DNA from: Ephydatia muelleri
Lineage: Eukaryota; Porifera; Demospongiae; Spongillida; Spongillidae
Length of the DNA: 64,000 nucleotides
NCBI GenBank assembly: GCA_013339895.1
Contig: JABACO010000007.1
Span: 3,426,701-3,490,700, forward strand
Direction: 5' to 3'
Under the pieces are notes generated by a model that saw nothing but the letters and a program-made list of their open reading frames with translations, did not search any database and was not told where the DNA came from. The position numbers and the translations under genes are program-made. Positions within the stretch are counted from its first letter, which is position 1. The number at the start of each line of letters is the position of its first letter. Shown here piece by piece: positions 1 through 10,570 of this stretch.

Positions 1-609
1 CCTCCGCGGACGTATCAGTTAAGCCACTTTGATCCGATCGAACCATAATTCGGACCAATTATGTTCGACTGATGTTGGGGACAGTTCAATTACAAATTAT
101 TATCTTTTTGCGCACTGTCGAATATTTTGCTGAAACAAATCAGCGACACGGGTCGAGCGGAGGGGTAAGGGGGGAGGGGTGTGTGGTGGGCCTCATTCCG
201 TATCAATACTCCGGGGCCACGCTGGTTTACGCAAGTACATCATTAGGCAACTGGATCGCGCACATACCTTTATACAACTCGTTTGCCGTCATGCATGTAG
301 CGGATTGATTAGTATCGGCCTTTTTATCAAGTGAACATGATTTATTTCGCGCACCAAAGGCGGATCGTGTATTAATTTAATTAGTGGCGTTGCAGATTAC
401 GGAGTGATCAAATGGCACATGATATATATGTATAGTCAGATGCTGTTTTAAGCATCATTAGATAAGCCCAGGATGAACCATTGATTTGAAATTATAATAT
501 CATTTGACCTTAGGGTCTGGGTACGAGATTGTATTATCAAAACAACTAATCACAACTCAATCCCCCACCTCTTCCCCGCCCCCTTCCTCCCCCTATCGCT
601 ATTGCGTCC

Positions 610-663
610 TCTCTACACTCGTAGCTTAGTTCGTCTTTCCTTCAATGATCTTGTAGTCTAATG
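610..663 (+). promoter_or_regulatory. Conserved leader upstream of receptor gene 1
   Basis: A block beginning CCTCTCTACACTCGTAGCTT and continuing to the start codon is nearly identical before receptors 1 (here), 2 (about 8750-8807) and 4 (about 39750-39805). It is pyrimidine-rich upstream and probably covers the core promoter and 5' UTR. No TATA box is clear. In copy 1 an extra ATG at 661, five bases upstream and out of frame with the receptor start at 666, would open a very short upstream ORF; copies 2 and 4 lack it. Function is inferred only from conservation and position. Confidence 0.4.
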
Positions 664-665
664 GG

Positions 666-1574
666 ATGGTTAATTCCAGTGGAGTAAACACATCTATTTT
701 ACATCATGCAGTGCTCGCAGTGGCCAATGGTGTCTCTGTACTCGTGTGCCTACTGGCAGCCATCTTGCTGTGTTGTCTAAAGCTATACAAAAAGATCGTC
801 TACCGACTGGCTCTCTATCAGGTACTGTCTGCACTGGCGATGGCATCGGTAGGCGCTGCTATGGGGGTGGTGTTCATAAACTATGACGAATCACCTACAA
901 TCTATGGTCGCGTATGTACTGCTATTGGATTTCTGGAGGTGTACACAGAATGGACGAAGCTGCTATTCACGATGTGGGTGACCTTTCATCTCTTCTGTTT
1001 TGCGGTACTCCACAAGAATCTGAAGAAGCTAGAGGTGTTGTACGTTGTGACCTCGCTACTCGTACCAGCGTTGATAGCTATTGTACCTCTGGTAACCCAC
1101 AGTTACGGGTTGAACTCTGATGGCGATGTATGCTACATTTATGCCAACACAAGTGTTGCATTCATTGAGAGGCTTGCCCTCTGGGATGGTCCCGCAATGC
1201 TTATACTGATAGCCGCATCCACAGCCATGGTTGTCATGGTGACAAAACTGACCATTCAAGTGTGTCGAAGATCTAAGTATGAACCAATCACCGATGGCGA
1301 CCAATTTACGAAAGCTCTCAAACAGGTCCTTCCATTGGCTGCTTATCCTATCTTATTCTTCATCTTTGAAATACCGGTGTTCATATTTCATGTTTATACA
1401 ACCCAACATTCAACACCAAATGAAAAAATGTATATCGCTTATGTGGTGTGTTTTGCTCTCTGGAGTGCGTCTTCGGGTGCAACAGTTATAATCCACATGT
1501 CTGTGGTTCGGATATGTGGCAGGAGACGCAAACCTAAAAAACTACATATACTCAATTTTATGTATGCAGAATAA
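666..1574 (+). CDS. Seven-transmembrane receptor 1 (intact, single exon)
   Basis: A 302-residue protein with seven hydrophobic segments at about residues 13-38, 46-70, 82-112, 124-146, 175-200, 220-245 and 255-285. The N-terminus is short, with Asn-Ser-Ser and Asn-Thr-Ser sequons suited to glycosylation. A Cys before helix 3 (GRVCTAIGF) and one in extracellular loop 2 (GDVCYIYA) could form the usual GPCR disulfide. The third intracellular loop is basic (RRSKYEPITDGDQF) and the tail is short and Lys/Arg-rich. There is no DRY or NPxxY motif, so it is not a typical rhodopsin-class receptor; the spacing is closer to the family-2-like/Dictyostelium cAMP-receptor-like group, but that is tentative. 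The start is the ATG shared in position with copies 2 and 4. Expected in the plasma membrane; ligand unknown. Confidence 0.8.
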   Translation: MVNSSGVNTSILHHAVLAVANGVSVLVCLLAAILLCCLKLYKKIVYRLALYQVLSALAMASVGAAMGVVFINYDESPTIYGRVCTAIGFLEVYTEWTKLLFTMWVTFHLFCFAVLHKNLKKLEVLYVVTSLLVPALIAIVPLVTHSYGLNSDGDVCYIYANTSVAFIERLALWDGPAMLILIAASTAMVVMVTKLTIQVCRRSKYEPITDGDQFTKALKQVLPLAAYPILFFIFEIPVFIFHVYTTQHSTPNEKMYIAYVVCFALWSASSGATVIIHMSVVRICGRRRKPKKLHILNFMYAE

Positions 1575-2275
1575 ATGTTTAGGGTACGAACTCGTAGTGT
1601 GCATGCATCAGTGTAGCGCGTGGCGTGCAACTGGAATCGGCCATGCACGCAGAAAACAGTGTATTGATGTGTGGAGTTGCGCATGCATGTTGGCATCATA
1701 TCATAACTGTGCTTTGATGCAACGTTCTGTGTGTTTATGACCCAATTGTACGCAACAGCCTATCACACATTGGGATCTGGGAACGAGGGAACGTCATTGT
1801 GATGCGCTCTATAATAGGTGTATACAGTTTAAATAATGCAGCACGGCCTTTAATTCCAATGAAACGTAAAGAGTCACTACTAGGGTAAGGCTGAGTCGCG
1901 GCTGCCAAAGGCCAGCAGCATATCCAGAAATTCCTATGAATCGAGAGGACATCTATGCATTTTAAGTCGAAAATATTTTCTGATTGCATCAGTGGATAGA
2001 GAAAAATCGGAAAATCATCATTTGCACTGAAACAATTGTAGTACCGGCCCCAACTCAAGATCACAAGTGGGAAACAATCTTATCTCAAATCAACAACACA
2101 TATATAGCATCATTATCAATAACTGAATCATGCACATGACAGCTGGTCTGAAAGAGTGATCCTAACCAATAGGTTGTTTGGGATTGTCAACCAATCAGAT
2201 ACCTAGCTTTATGAGTCACTGATATTACATACACTGTACATGTATGAAACTGTTTTTGTTACACCGCGGGGAGGA

Positions 2276-2440
2276 GAAAGTTCGTGACACAAGGGTAGAG
2301 AGGGAGAGGAATAGGAATCAAGGGAGGGAAGGAGAGGGTGGGAGGGGAGGGAGGGGAGAGAGAGAGAGAGAGAGAGAGGGGGAGGGAGAGAGAGGGAGAG
2401 AGAGGGGGGGAGAGAGAGAGGAGAGAGAGAGAGAGAGAAT
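2276..2440 (+). repeat. GA-rich polypurine tract in unit A
   Basis: A run dominated by AGAG and GGGA with about 160 purine-rich bases. A shorter version is at the matching place in unit C (26070-26172), so it belongs to the ancestral unit. The long ORFs across it (Ser/Leu or Arg/Glu runs) are artefacts of the repeat. The rest of the unit, 2441-2984, shows no gene. Confidence 0.75.
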
Positions 2441-2984
2441 GAGTTTGAGGAGTGTACATGCAAATATATTATCATTATCACTATATATACATTGTGGCGT
2501 AAACTTAATTAAGAGAATATATATGGTTTCACATATTTAATTAAGTAGCTATATAGACCTCGAAAACCTACAATATCTAGAATTACTGATCAGATTCTGA
2601 ATTTTGCATCTTCAGAATAGCGCGGCCACCAGGTTTAGGGCCCATAGTAGTGTAAAGTGTTCCTTAGGCCTTTGACAGTGATTGGCTTATATTGAGGTCT
2701 GATACACACTTGATGAGCCAATTTGGGCCAATTTTATCACGATGGCTGGGGTCGGAGAGGCACATGTAAATGTCCCATGCATGCGTCGCCATCAGAGTTG
2801 ACATCTCCAATGCAGATAGAATTTGCAATTGATATAGAGAGCCAATCGGTAGATGTAACTGTAAATCACCTGCTGTATGTGGGTGGGGTATGCGGCAATA
2901 TGGATCCAGTGTGCATGTATTTTCTAGTGTGATGGGCACAAGGTAACATTGGTTGGTTGCAGAGAATTTAGACGTAAAACACCT

Positions 2985-2993
2985 CCGCGGACG
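2985..2993 (+). repeat. Target-site duplication, left copy (CCGCGGACG)
   Basis: The nine bases CCGCGGACG stand directly before the element at 2994 and are repeated directly after it at 8131-8139. The uninterrupted site is present at 26729-26737, and also at window position 4, where CCGCGGACG is followed at once by the unit start. This defines the insertion exactly. Confidence 0.85.
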
Positions 2994-3244
2994 ACCGAAT
3001 AGAAGCTAGCCTCACATTCCTCAGCCTCACATTCCAGCGGTTAGATCAATAGCATGCCGATAACCGGCGCGCGCGGTATATAGCCTATATTAGCCAGATT
3101 AGCGCAAGGAGCTGTGATCGACAAAAACCTTCAAAGAAGGACTGGGCGCTTTTTCCCTTGCGATTTGGAGTGCGTCTACCAGATGTACGCGACGAGCTGA
3201 CTAAACCTAGGCTTTGTCTATACTATGCTATAGGATGACGAAGT

Positions 3245-4215
3245 GGTGCAACCAAATAACTACAGTGATACACATGTATAAGGCAAGCACACCTGTGTAC
3301 TGCTGGTGTACAGCCTCACATGGCCATGCATGTTGTCCATCACTACAGCCATGCCCTCACGCTACATATTAAAAATCACATAGAGATGGCTGCCTATCTT
3401 ACTCAAAGAAGGGGTGTGGTCTAAACCAGTGGTACTCTGAAGTACACCTGTGTACTGCTGGTGTATAGCCTTACATGGCCAAGCATGTTGTCCATCACTA
3501 CAGCCATCACCACATGATGGCTGCTTATCTTACTCCAGGAAGGGGTGTGGTCAAAACCAGTGGTACCCTGAAGTAGAGTAAACACACCTGTGTACTGCTG
3601 GTGTATAGCCTCACATGGCCATGCATGTTGTCCATCACTACAGCCATGCCCTCACCTTACGTATTAAAAATCACCACAAGATGGCTGCCTATCGTACTCC
3701 AGGAAGGGGTGTGGTCAAAACCAGTGGTACCCTGAAGTAGAGTAAGCACACCTGTGTACTGCTGGTGTATAGCCTCACATGGCCATGCATGTTGTCCATC
3801 ACTACAGCCATCACCACAAGATGGCTGCCTATCTTACTCCAGGAAAGGGTGTGGTCAAAACCAGTGGTACCCTGAAGTAGAGTAAGCACACCTGTGTACT
3901 GCTGGTGTATAGCCTCACATGGCCATGCATGTTGTCCATCACTACCACAAGATGGCTGCCTATCTTACTCCAGGAAAGGGTGTGGTCAAAACCAGTGGTA
4001 CCCTGAAGTAGAGTAAGCACACCTGTGTACTGCTGGTGTATAGCCTCACATGGCCATGCATGTTGTCCATCACTACCACAAGATGGCTGCCTATCTTACT
4101 CCAGGAAAGGGTGTGGTCAAAACCAGTGGTACCCTGAAGTAGAGTAAGCACACCTGTGTACTGCCGGTGTATAGCCTCACATGGCCATGCATGTTGTCCA
4201 TCACTACATCTTACG
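3245..4215 (+). repeat. Left subterminal tandem array of the 5.1 kb element
   Basis: About seven units of 131-170 bp, each holding CACACCTGTGTACTGCTGGT, CTCACATGGCCATGCATGTT, an AAGATGGCTGCC block and GGGGTGTGGTCAAAACCAGT. Unit lengths differ because a short segment with ACGTATTAAAAATC is present or absent; the last units are 131 bp apart (anchors near 3885, 4016, 4147). The short ORFs seen on the minus strand are just the repeat translated. An inverted relative of this array lies at 6620-7900. Confidence 0.9.
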
Positions 4216-4511
4216 TATTAAAAATCACCACAAATTTGTAAACATAATAGATACATGTATGTTTATACTTGAAATTCAAACAATAATACAAAGGCTTGCC
4301 ACTGCATGAACAGTCAAAGGTAAATAAATGCCAACTGTTTATTGTGGTACTGATACAATTTCTATGTAGCTCAGCCAGAGCATTCCTGAGCCACACTAAA
4401 GATTTCAGTTGGGCAGAAGTGATTTAAGCCTTCTAGTTTCTGATTCATGGATTTATTCAAGAGTACGAAATATAGATATGTACTAATCCTTAATCCTTAT
4501 TTTTTTTTTCA

Positions 4512-5657
4512 GATCATTGCAGCATATATGGAGCTTTTGAAAACTTCCACAGTAACAGTTCTTCCGTCCGTAGTTGTGCCGGTTATTTGTATAATCTTTT
4601 ATTGATGACATTTAGGATGTACCATTGTATAAACTGTATCAGTGATACGATTATATAATGCAATGCAATTTATTTAAAGGGATGCAATATTTTTGAGCAT
4701 GATCTCATGCTTTTTCCAGTACACAAGCCAAAACATTGGAAGTTAGTGATTAGTTGTCGCACATTTAAAATGTTTTTATCATATTATACAGGTTGTTTAT
4801 CCGAAATTAAAATTCATACTCTGCATTGACTCTTTGCACTTCTCCAATGTAGATGAAGTGAACTGGATATGGTTAGATATTATAATATTATGTATTTATA
4901 TGTTGTGCTTGGATACACCATTAACATATATCTTCTAGGATGTATCTGGGTAGCGAAAGCTACAATCAATCAAGTCAACAAATTTCATCTTGTGAATGGA
5001 AATATCATGATTCAGGAAATGTGTACATACAATTTTACACTACTCCTAAAATTGATTACTGCCTGTGCTAGAAAGGATGCCCCAACTCAGAAAAAAAAAC
5101 ATGATTGTGGAGCATTTGTGTGTTTTGTAAGTGCATATATATAAATCACTTTTGGTTGAAACATGCATATACCACCTAGGCAGCATGGCAACTGGTGGAG
5201 GGGTTACCTTAATCGTCTTCATACACAGGTAAAGTTTCATGCTATGATAACAGTATCAGATATGTAATTCGGAATCAGTAACCAAGTTTAGGTTACAAAT
5301 GGTATAAGAACTGTCTAAAGGTAGTCTATATCCTTTGCAAGGTTGTGCAGATGAGAAGGTATGTTCTGCCATGATTCACTTATATTAATATTGTGTATAT
5401 CAGACATGGTAATGTATCAGTCCAGCAACAGTACAGACAGCTGCCATAATGCATCTGATGTCAGAAAACAAGACCAACATTCTGCATGTAGTAATGAGTC
5501 CGAGAACAATGATCACAGTGATAGTGATATCAGTAGCAGTAGTAGTAGATCTGAAACCAGCAGCCCAACCAATGATGTACAGAACCAGACTGAATCACAA
5601 TTTCTAATTCCAGATTATAAGAATCAACCAGATCCAGATGACATATGTGGCCTATAA
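4512..5657 (+). pseudogene. Ulp1-type cysteine peptidase remnant inside the 5.1 kb element
   Basis: A poly-T tract and CAG acceptor at about 4500-4512 precede a piece reading IIAAYMELLK, which resembles the helix after the WL-D motif of Ulp1/SENP peptidases. Near 5093-5125 the sequence reads KKKHDCGAFVCF, the catalytic Cys box (normally Q..x..DCG), followed by a GTAAGT donor at 5128. An ORF at 5361-5657 gives a Ser/Asp/Glu-rich 98-residue tail of unknown role. Reading frames between these pieces are broken, and the catalytic His box was not found, so I treat it as a decayed, formerly spliced gene. Similar peptidase domains occur in the Ginger-type gene at 24172-25011 and in the Ginger-B copies. 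Confidence 0.45.
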
Positions 5658-6619
5658 TGGGGGAAAGACCATTACATTCGACATTTTCCTTCTCTTAGTA
5701 GATGCTTGTACACATGAGTTAAGGCATGATCAATTTATATATTAAGTTTCAACATTGGTCCAACAATAGATTTTAGAGATAATCAGTGTCCATTTTCAAG
5801 AGAATTTATAAGAAGAGAAGTTAAAGCTATGGAAGTAATAAGCATTTCATGATTTGGTAGTTTAGGTCATACCCTGTGAATGCATTTCAGCCCATGATAA
5901 GGAATATTTTAGAAGGAAAGCAGTTAACTGACAATCACCAGAAAACCAAAATTGTGGAAAGAATTACTAAGACGAATTGTGGCTGGCCTTCACTGCTATG
6001 ATATGGTACCTCAACCCATTTTTATATCTACAGGCATTTAAACATTATATCCATCTATACTACAGGTTTTACAGATATTTCGTTACCTACAAGAGCTGGA
6101 AAGTGATGTTAAATCAACATCCATTATATGCACTACACGTATAAATAAATTTATCGTTTGGCCTGAGTTAAATAAATTCTGGTTGTTCTACATGTATTTC
6201 CCCTAAATAACCACACCATCATGCAGATTACCACTACTCTCATGATGAAGAAATACGCAGTGGATCATCAGCAAGCTGTTGAATGTTTTTTCGAACACAA
6301 GTTACCCCATTAACTGTATAATATATACCATCTGTGCTGCTGTCCTATATCACAAGAACTGCTCCATTTTCACTATGCAAATTCAAACGTTTTGTAGTCA
6401 CATTTTGTGTATATTTACCCACTTCACCAAACAACTATACAATTGCATTACAGTTCCAAGAAATAACAATTCAATCACTTCATTGTTACAATCCATGCCA
6501 TGTAAAACAGCCATTATAGCTACATGGTAAACAACATACCGATGGTAATATGACTAGTCGGTAGATCAGTCAGACATGCACTACCTCATAAAAATCGCTT
6601 CATAAATATAGGAGCATTA
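5658..6619. other. AT-rich interior of the 5.1 kb element, no gene recognised
   Basis: About 1 kb of AT-rich sequence between the peptidase remnant and the right array. Short ORFs here (for example 6279-6530) show no recognisable motif. It may hold decayed transposase sequence that cannot be seen by eye. Confidence 0.4.
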
Positions 6620-7900
6620 CAGTCCAGTTACAGACGATATGCATGGCCATGTGAGGCTATACACCAGGAGTATACAGGTGTGCTTACTCTACTTCAGGGT
6701 ATTACTGGTTTTGACCACACCCCTTCCGGACATAAGATAATCAGCCATCTTGTGATGATTTATATTACGTAAGGCGAGAACATGGCTGTAGTGATGGACA
6801 ATGTGCATGGCCATGTGAGGCTATACACCAGCAGTACACAGGTGTGCTTACTCTACTTCAGAGTATCACTGGTTTTGACCACACCTCTTCCTGGAGTACG
6901 ATAGGCAGCCATCTTGTGGTGATTTTTAATACGCAAGGTGAGGGCATGGCTGTAGTGATGGACAACATGCATGGCCATGTGAGGCTATACACCAGCAGTA
7001 CACAGGTGTGCTTACTCTATTTCAGGGTGCCACTGGTTTTGACCACACCCCTTCCTGGAGTAAGATAGACAGCCATCTTGTGATTTTTAATATGTAAGGT
7101 GGGGGCATGGCTGTAGTGATGGACAACATGCATGGCCATGTGAGCCTATACACCACCAGTACACAGGTGTGCTTACTCTACTTCAGGGTACCACTGGTTT
7201 TGACCACACCCCTTCCTGACATAAGATAGCCAGCCTTCTTGTGGTGATTTTTAAAATTTAAGGTGAGGGCATGGCTGTAGTGATGGACAACATGCATGGC
7301 CATGTGAGGCTATACACCAGCAGTACACATGTGTGCTTACTTTATTTCAGGGTACCACTGGTTTTAACCACACCCCTTCCTGGAGTACGATAGGCAGCCA
7401 TCTTGTGATTTTAATATGTAAGGTGGGGGCATGGCTGTACTGATGGACAACATGCATGGCCATGTGAGCCTATACACCACCAGTACACAGGTGTGCTTAC
7501 TCTACTTCAGGGTACCACTGGTTTTGACCACACCCCTTCCTGACATAAGATAGGCAGCCATCTTGTGATGATTTTTAATACGTAAGGTGAGGGCATGGCT
7601 GTAGTGATGGACAACATGCTTGGCCATGTGAGGCTATACACCAGCAGTACACAGGTGTGCTTACTCTACTTCAGGGTACTACTGGTTTTGATCACACCCC
7701 TTCCTGACATAAGATAGTCAGTCTTGTGTTGATTTTTTATATCTAAGGTGAGGGCATGACTGTAGTGATAGACAACTTGCATACTGTGTAGCCATGTGAG
7801 GCTATACACCAGTAGTACACAAGTGTACTTACTCTACTTCAAGGTACCACTTGTTTTAACCATACCCCTTCCTAGTCAGCCATCTTGTGGTGATTTATGT
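6620..7900 (-). repeat. Right subterminal tandem array, inverted
   Basis: About eight units of roughly 150-170 bp that are the reverse complement of the left array: CCATGTGAGGCTATACACCA, GTACACAGGTGTGCTTACTC, CTGGTTTTGACCACACCCCT and GCAGCCATCTTGTG. The outermost units (7730-7900) are most diverged. Together with the left array this gives the element a fold-back layout with more than 1 kb of inverted satellite at each end. Confidence 0.9.
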
Positions 7901-8130
7901 AAGACATGAAGGTTGATATACAATTTGCAATTCTGAGGTATACATCAGCATAAACGCTCGATGAATCGCTATGTCTAGAATTTGTTACTATTTTAAAATG
8001 ATGTCCCTGTTGATTGTGCCATAAGAACATCAATTGTATTCATGACTAGATTATGGCCGGTCATTATCAAAATAACGATCTAACTGCTGGAGAGTGAGGC
8101 TGAGAAATGTGAGGCTAGCTTCCATTCGGT

Positions 8131-10352
8131 CCGCGGACGTATCAGTTAAGCCACTTTGATCCGATCGAACCATAGTTCGGACCAATTATGTTCGACTGAT
8201 GTTGGGGACAGTTCAATTACAAATTATTATCTTTTTGCGCACTGTCGAATATTTTGCTGAAACAAATCAACGATACACGGGTCGAGCGGAGTGGTAAGGG
8301 GGAGGGGTGTGTGGTGGGCCTCATTCCGTATCAATACTCCGGGGCCACGCTGGTTTACGCAAGTACATCATTAGGCAACTGGATCGCGCACATATCTTTA
8401 TTCTACTCGTTTGCCGTCATGCATGTAGCGGATTGATTAGTATCGGCCTTTTTATCAAGTGAACATGATTTATTTCGCGCACCAATGGCGGATCGCGTAT
8501 TAATTTAATTAGTGGCATTTTGACGCGTTGCAGATTACGGAGTGATCACATGACACATGTATAGTCAGATGCTGTTAAGCATCATTTGGCGGAGAACAGA
8601 TAAGCCCAGGATGAACCATTGATTTGAAATAAACCAGAACCAATAATATCATTTGACCTTAGGGTCTGCATGGGTATGAGATTGTATTATCAAAACAACT
8701 AATCCCCCCATCTCTTCCCCGCCCCCTTCCTCCCCCTATCGCTATTGCGTCCTCTCTACACTAGTAGCTTAGTTCGTCTTTCCTTCAATGATCTTGTAGT
8801 CTATAGGATGGCTAATTCTAGTGGAGTAAGCACATCTATTTCAAATCATGCAGTGGTCGCAGTGGTCAATGGTGTCTCTGTACTCGTGTGCCTACTGGCA
8901 GCCATCTTGCTGTGTTGTCTAAAGCTATACAAAAAGATCGTCTACCGACTGGCTCTCTATCAAATACTGTCTGCACTGGCGATGGCGTCGGTAGGCGCTG
9001 CTATGGGGGTGGTGTCCATCAACTCGTCTATAATCCATGGTCGCGTATGTACTGCTATTGGATTTCTGGGGGTGTACACAGAATGGACGAAGCTGCTATT
9101 CACGATGTGGGTGACCTTTCATCTCTTCTGTTTTGCGGTACTCCACAAGAATCTGAAGAAGCTTGAAGTGTTGTACGTTGTGACCCTCGCTACTCGTACC
9201 AGCGTTGATAGCTATTGTACCTCTAGTAACCAAAGCTTATGGGCTGAACTCTGATGGCGATGCATGCTACATTTATGCCAACAGAAGTTATGCACTCGTT
9301 GAGAGGCTTGCCCTCTGGGATGGTCCCGCAATGCTTATGCTGATAGCCGCATCCACAGCCATGGTTGTCATGGTGACAAAACTAACCAGTCATGTGTGTC
9401 GAAGATCTAAGTACGAACCAATCACCGATGGCGACCAATTTACGAAAGCTCTCAAACAGGTCCTTCCATTGGCTGCTTTTCCTATATTATTCTTCATCTT
9501 TGAAATACCGGTGTTCATATTTCATGTTTATACAACCCAACATTCAACACCAAATGAAGGAATGTATATCGCTTATGTGGTGTGTATTGCTCTCTGGAGT
9601 GCGTCTTCGGGTGCAACAGTTATAATCCACATGTCTGTGGTTCGGATATGTGGCAGGAGACACAAACCTAAAAAACTACATATAATTGATATCATGCATG
9701 TAGAATAAGTTTAGGATACGAACTCGTAGTGTGCATGCATCAGTGTAGCGCGTGGCGTGTAACTGGAATCGGCCATGCACGCAGAAATCAGTGTATTGAT
9801 GTGTGGAGTTGCGCATGCATGTTGGCATCATATCATAACTGTGCTTTGATGCAACGTTCTGTGTGTTCATGACCCAATTGTACGCAACAGCCGATCACAC
9901 ATTGGGATCTGGGAACGAGGGAACGTCATTGTGATGCGCTCTATAATAGGTGTATACAGTTTAAATAATGCAGCACGGCCTTTAATTCCAATGAAACGCA
10001 AAGAATCACTACTAGGGTAAGGCTGAGTCGCGGCTGCCAAAGGCCAGCAGCATATCCAGAAATTCCTATGAATCGAGAGGACATCTATGCATTTTAAGTC
10101 GACAATATTTTCTGATTGCATCAGTGGATAGAGAAAAATCGGAAAATCATCATTTGCACTGAAACAATTGTAGTACCGGCCCCAACTCAAGATCACAAGT
10201 GGGAAACAATCTTATCTCAAATCACACATATATAGCATCATTATCAATCACTGAATCATGCACATGACAGCTGGTCTGAAAGAGTGATCCTAACCAATAG
10301 GTTGTTTGGGATTGTCAACCAATCAGATACCTAGCTGTATGAGTCACTGATA
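8131..10352 (+). repeat. Receptor tandem unit B (interrupted)
   Basis: A second copy of the receptor unit, closely matching unit A from its first base to about 2225. It breaks at 10352, where a Tigger element begins at a TA. Eleven further bases after that element (14817-14829, TATTACATAC) continue the unit A sequence at 2223-2233. After 14829 the match stops at a retrotransposon fragment. Confidence 0.8.
8808..9708 (+). pseudogene. Seven-transmembrane receptor 2 (frameshifted copy)
   Basis: This copy starts with MANSSG at 8808 and is co-linear with receptor 1 to the end (KKLHIIDIMHVE). One extra C in the run at about 9183-9186 (GACCCTCGCT here, GACCTCGCT in copies 1, 3 and 4) shifts the frame after VLYVVT at the start of helix 4. 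The remaining 167 residues continue in another frame from about 9187. A short in-frame shortening also affects the loop before helix 3. Everything else, including the basic loop and tail, is conserved. The break is therefore either recent or a base-calling error in a C run. As written the gene would yield only three and a half helices. Confidence 0.75.
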
Positions 10353-10570
10353 CAGTAGACTCCGCTTAGTAGCAACTCGCTTAATAGAAACTTCTGGTTA
10401 TTGGCAACGTTAATACGGCTACCGATCGCAGCCCATAGGCTTCTATAGTAAAGGAAAACGGTTATTGGCAACAGTAGGTATGTTATTAACAACTAAATAA
10501 TTACAATTGATGGTGTAAAAACATTGCGCAATTGCACAAAGCTGCTAATTGCAAGTTGTAGTTTACTAGA

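Larger units (their letters stand above)
3..2993 (+). repeat. Receptor tandem unit A
   Basis: This is the first of several copies of a roughly 3 kb unit that carries a 7TM receptor gene. It opens with CCGCGGACGTATCAG and the same sequence recurs after the inserted element at 8131. The unit holds a 5' flank, the leader, the receptor gene, a 3' flank and a GA-rich tract, and it ends at the next CCGCGGACG (2985-2993). Unit B (8131-10352) matches it closely through about 2225. Unit C (25860-26752) matches its last part from about 2240 to 2990. The pattern indicates tandem segmental duplication of the receptor gene with its flanks. Confidence 0.8.
2994..8130 (+). mobile_element. 5.1 kb DNA transposon with 9-bp target duplication (MULE-like size class)
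   Basis: The element starts ACCGAAT and ends ATTCGGT. Its terminal inverted repeats run about 55-75 bp (2994-3065 and 8060-8130) with scattered mismatches; both contain GAAGCTAGCCTCACATT. It is flanked by the 9-bp duplication CCGCGGACG. Nine-base duplications are typical of Mutator-like elements, and Merlin elements also make 8-9 bp, so the superfamily is inferred from this alone. Inside are two satellite-like arrays in opposite orientation and, between them, remnants of an Ulp1-type peptidase gene. No transposase core was recognised, so the copy is probably non-autonomous or decayed. It was inserted between receptor units A and B. Confidence 0.75.

Noticed and set aside
72-308. 78-residue ORF in unit A with a similar ORF at 8254-8436 in unit B
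   Set aside because: Only the second half agrees; the first half is shifted between copies by small indels, so it behaves as non-coding flank.
2209-2540. ORFs of Ser/Leu or Arg/Glu runs on both strands
   Set aside because: They are translations of the GA-rich tract; the same kind of ORF appears at 26002-26237 with different lengths.
3689-4151. Three near-identical minus-strand ORFs of 63-66 residues (also 6844-7068)
   Set aside because: They are the tandem repeat units of the 5.1 kb element read in one frame, with no independent support.
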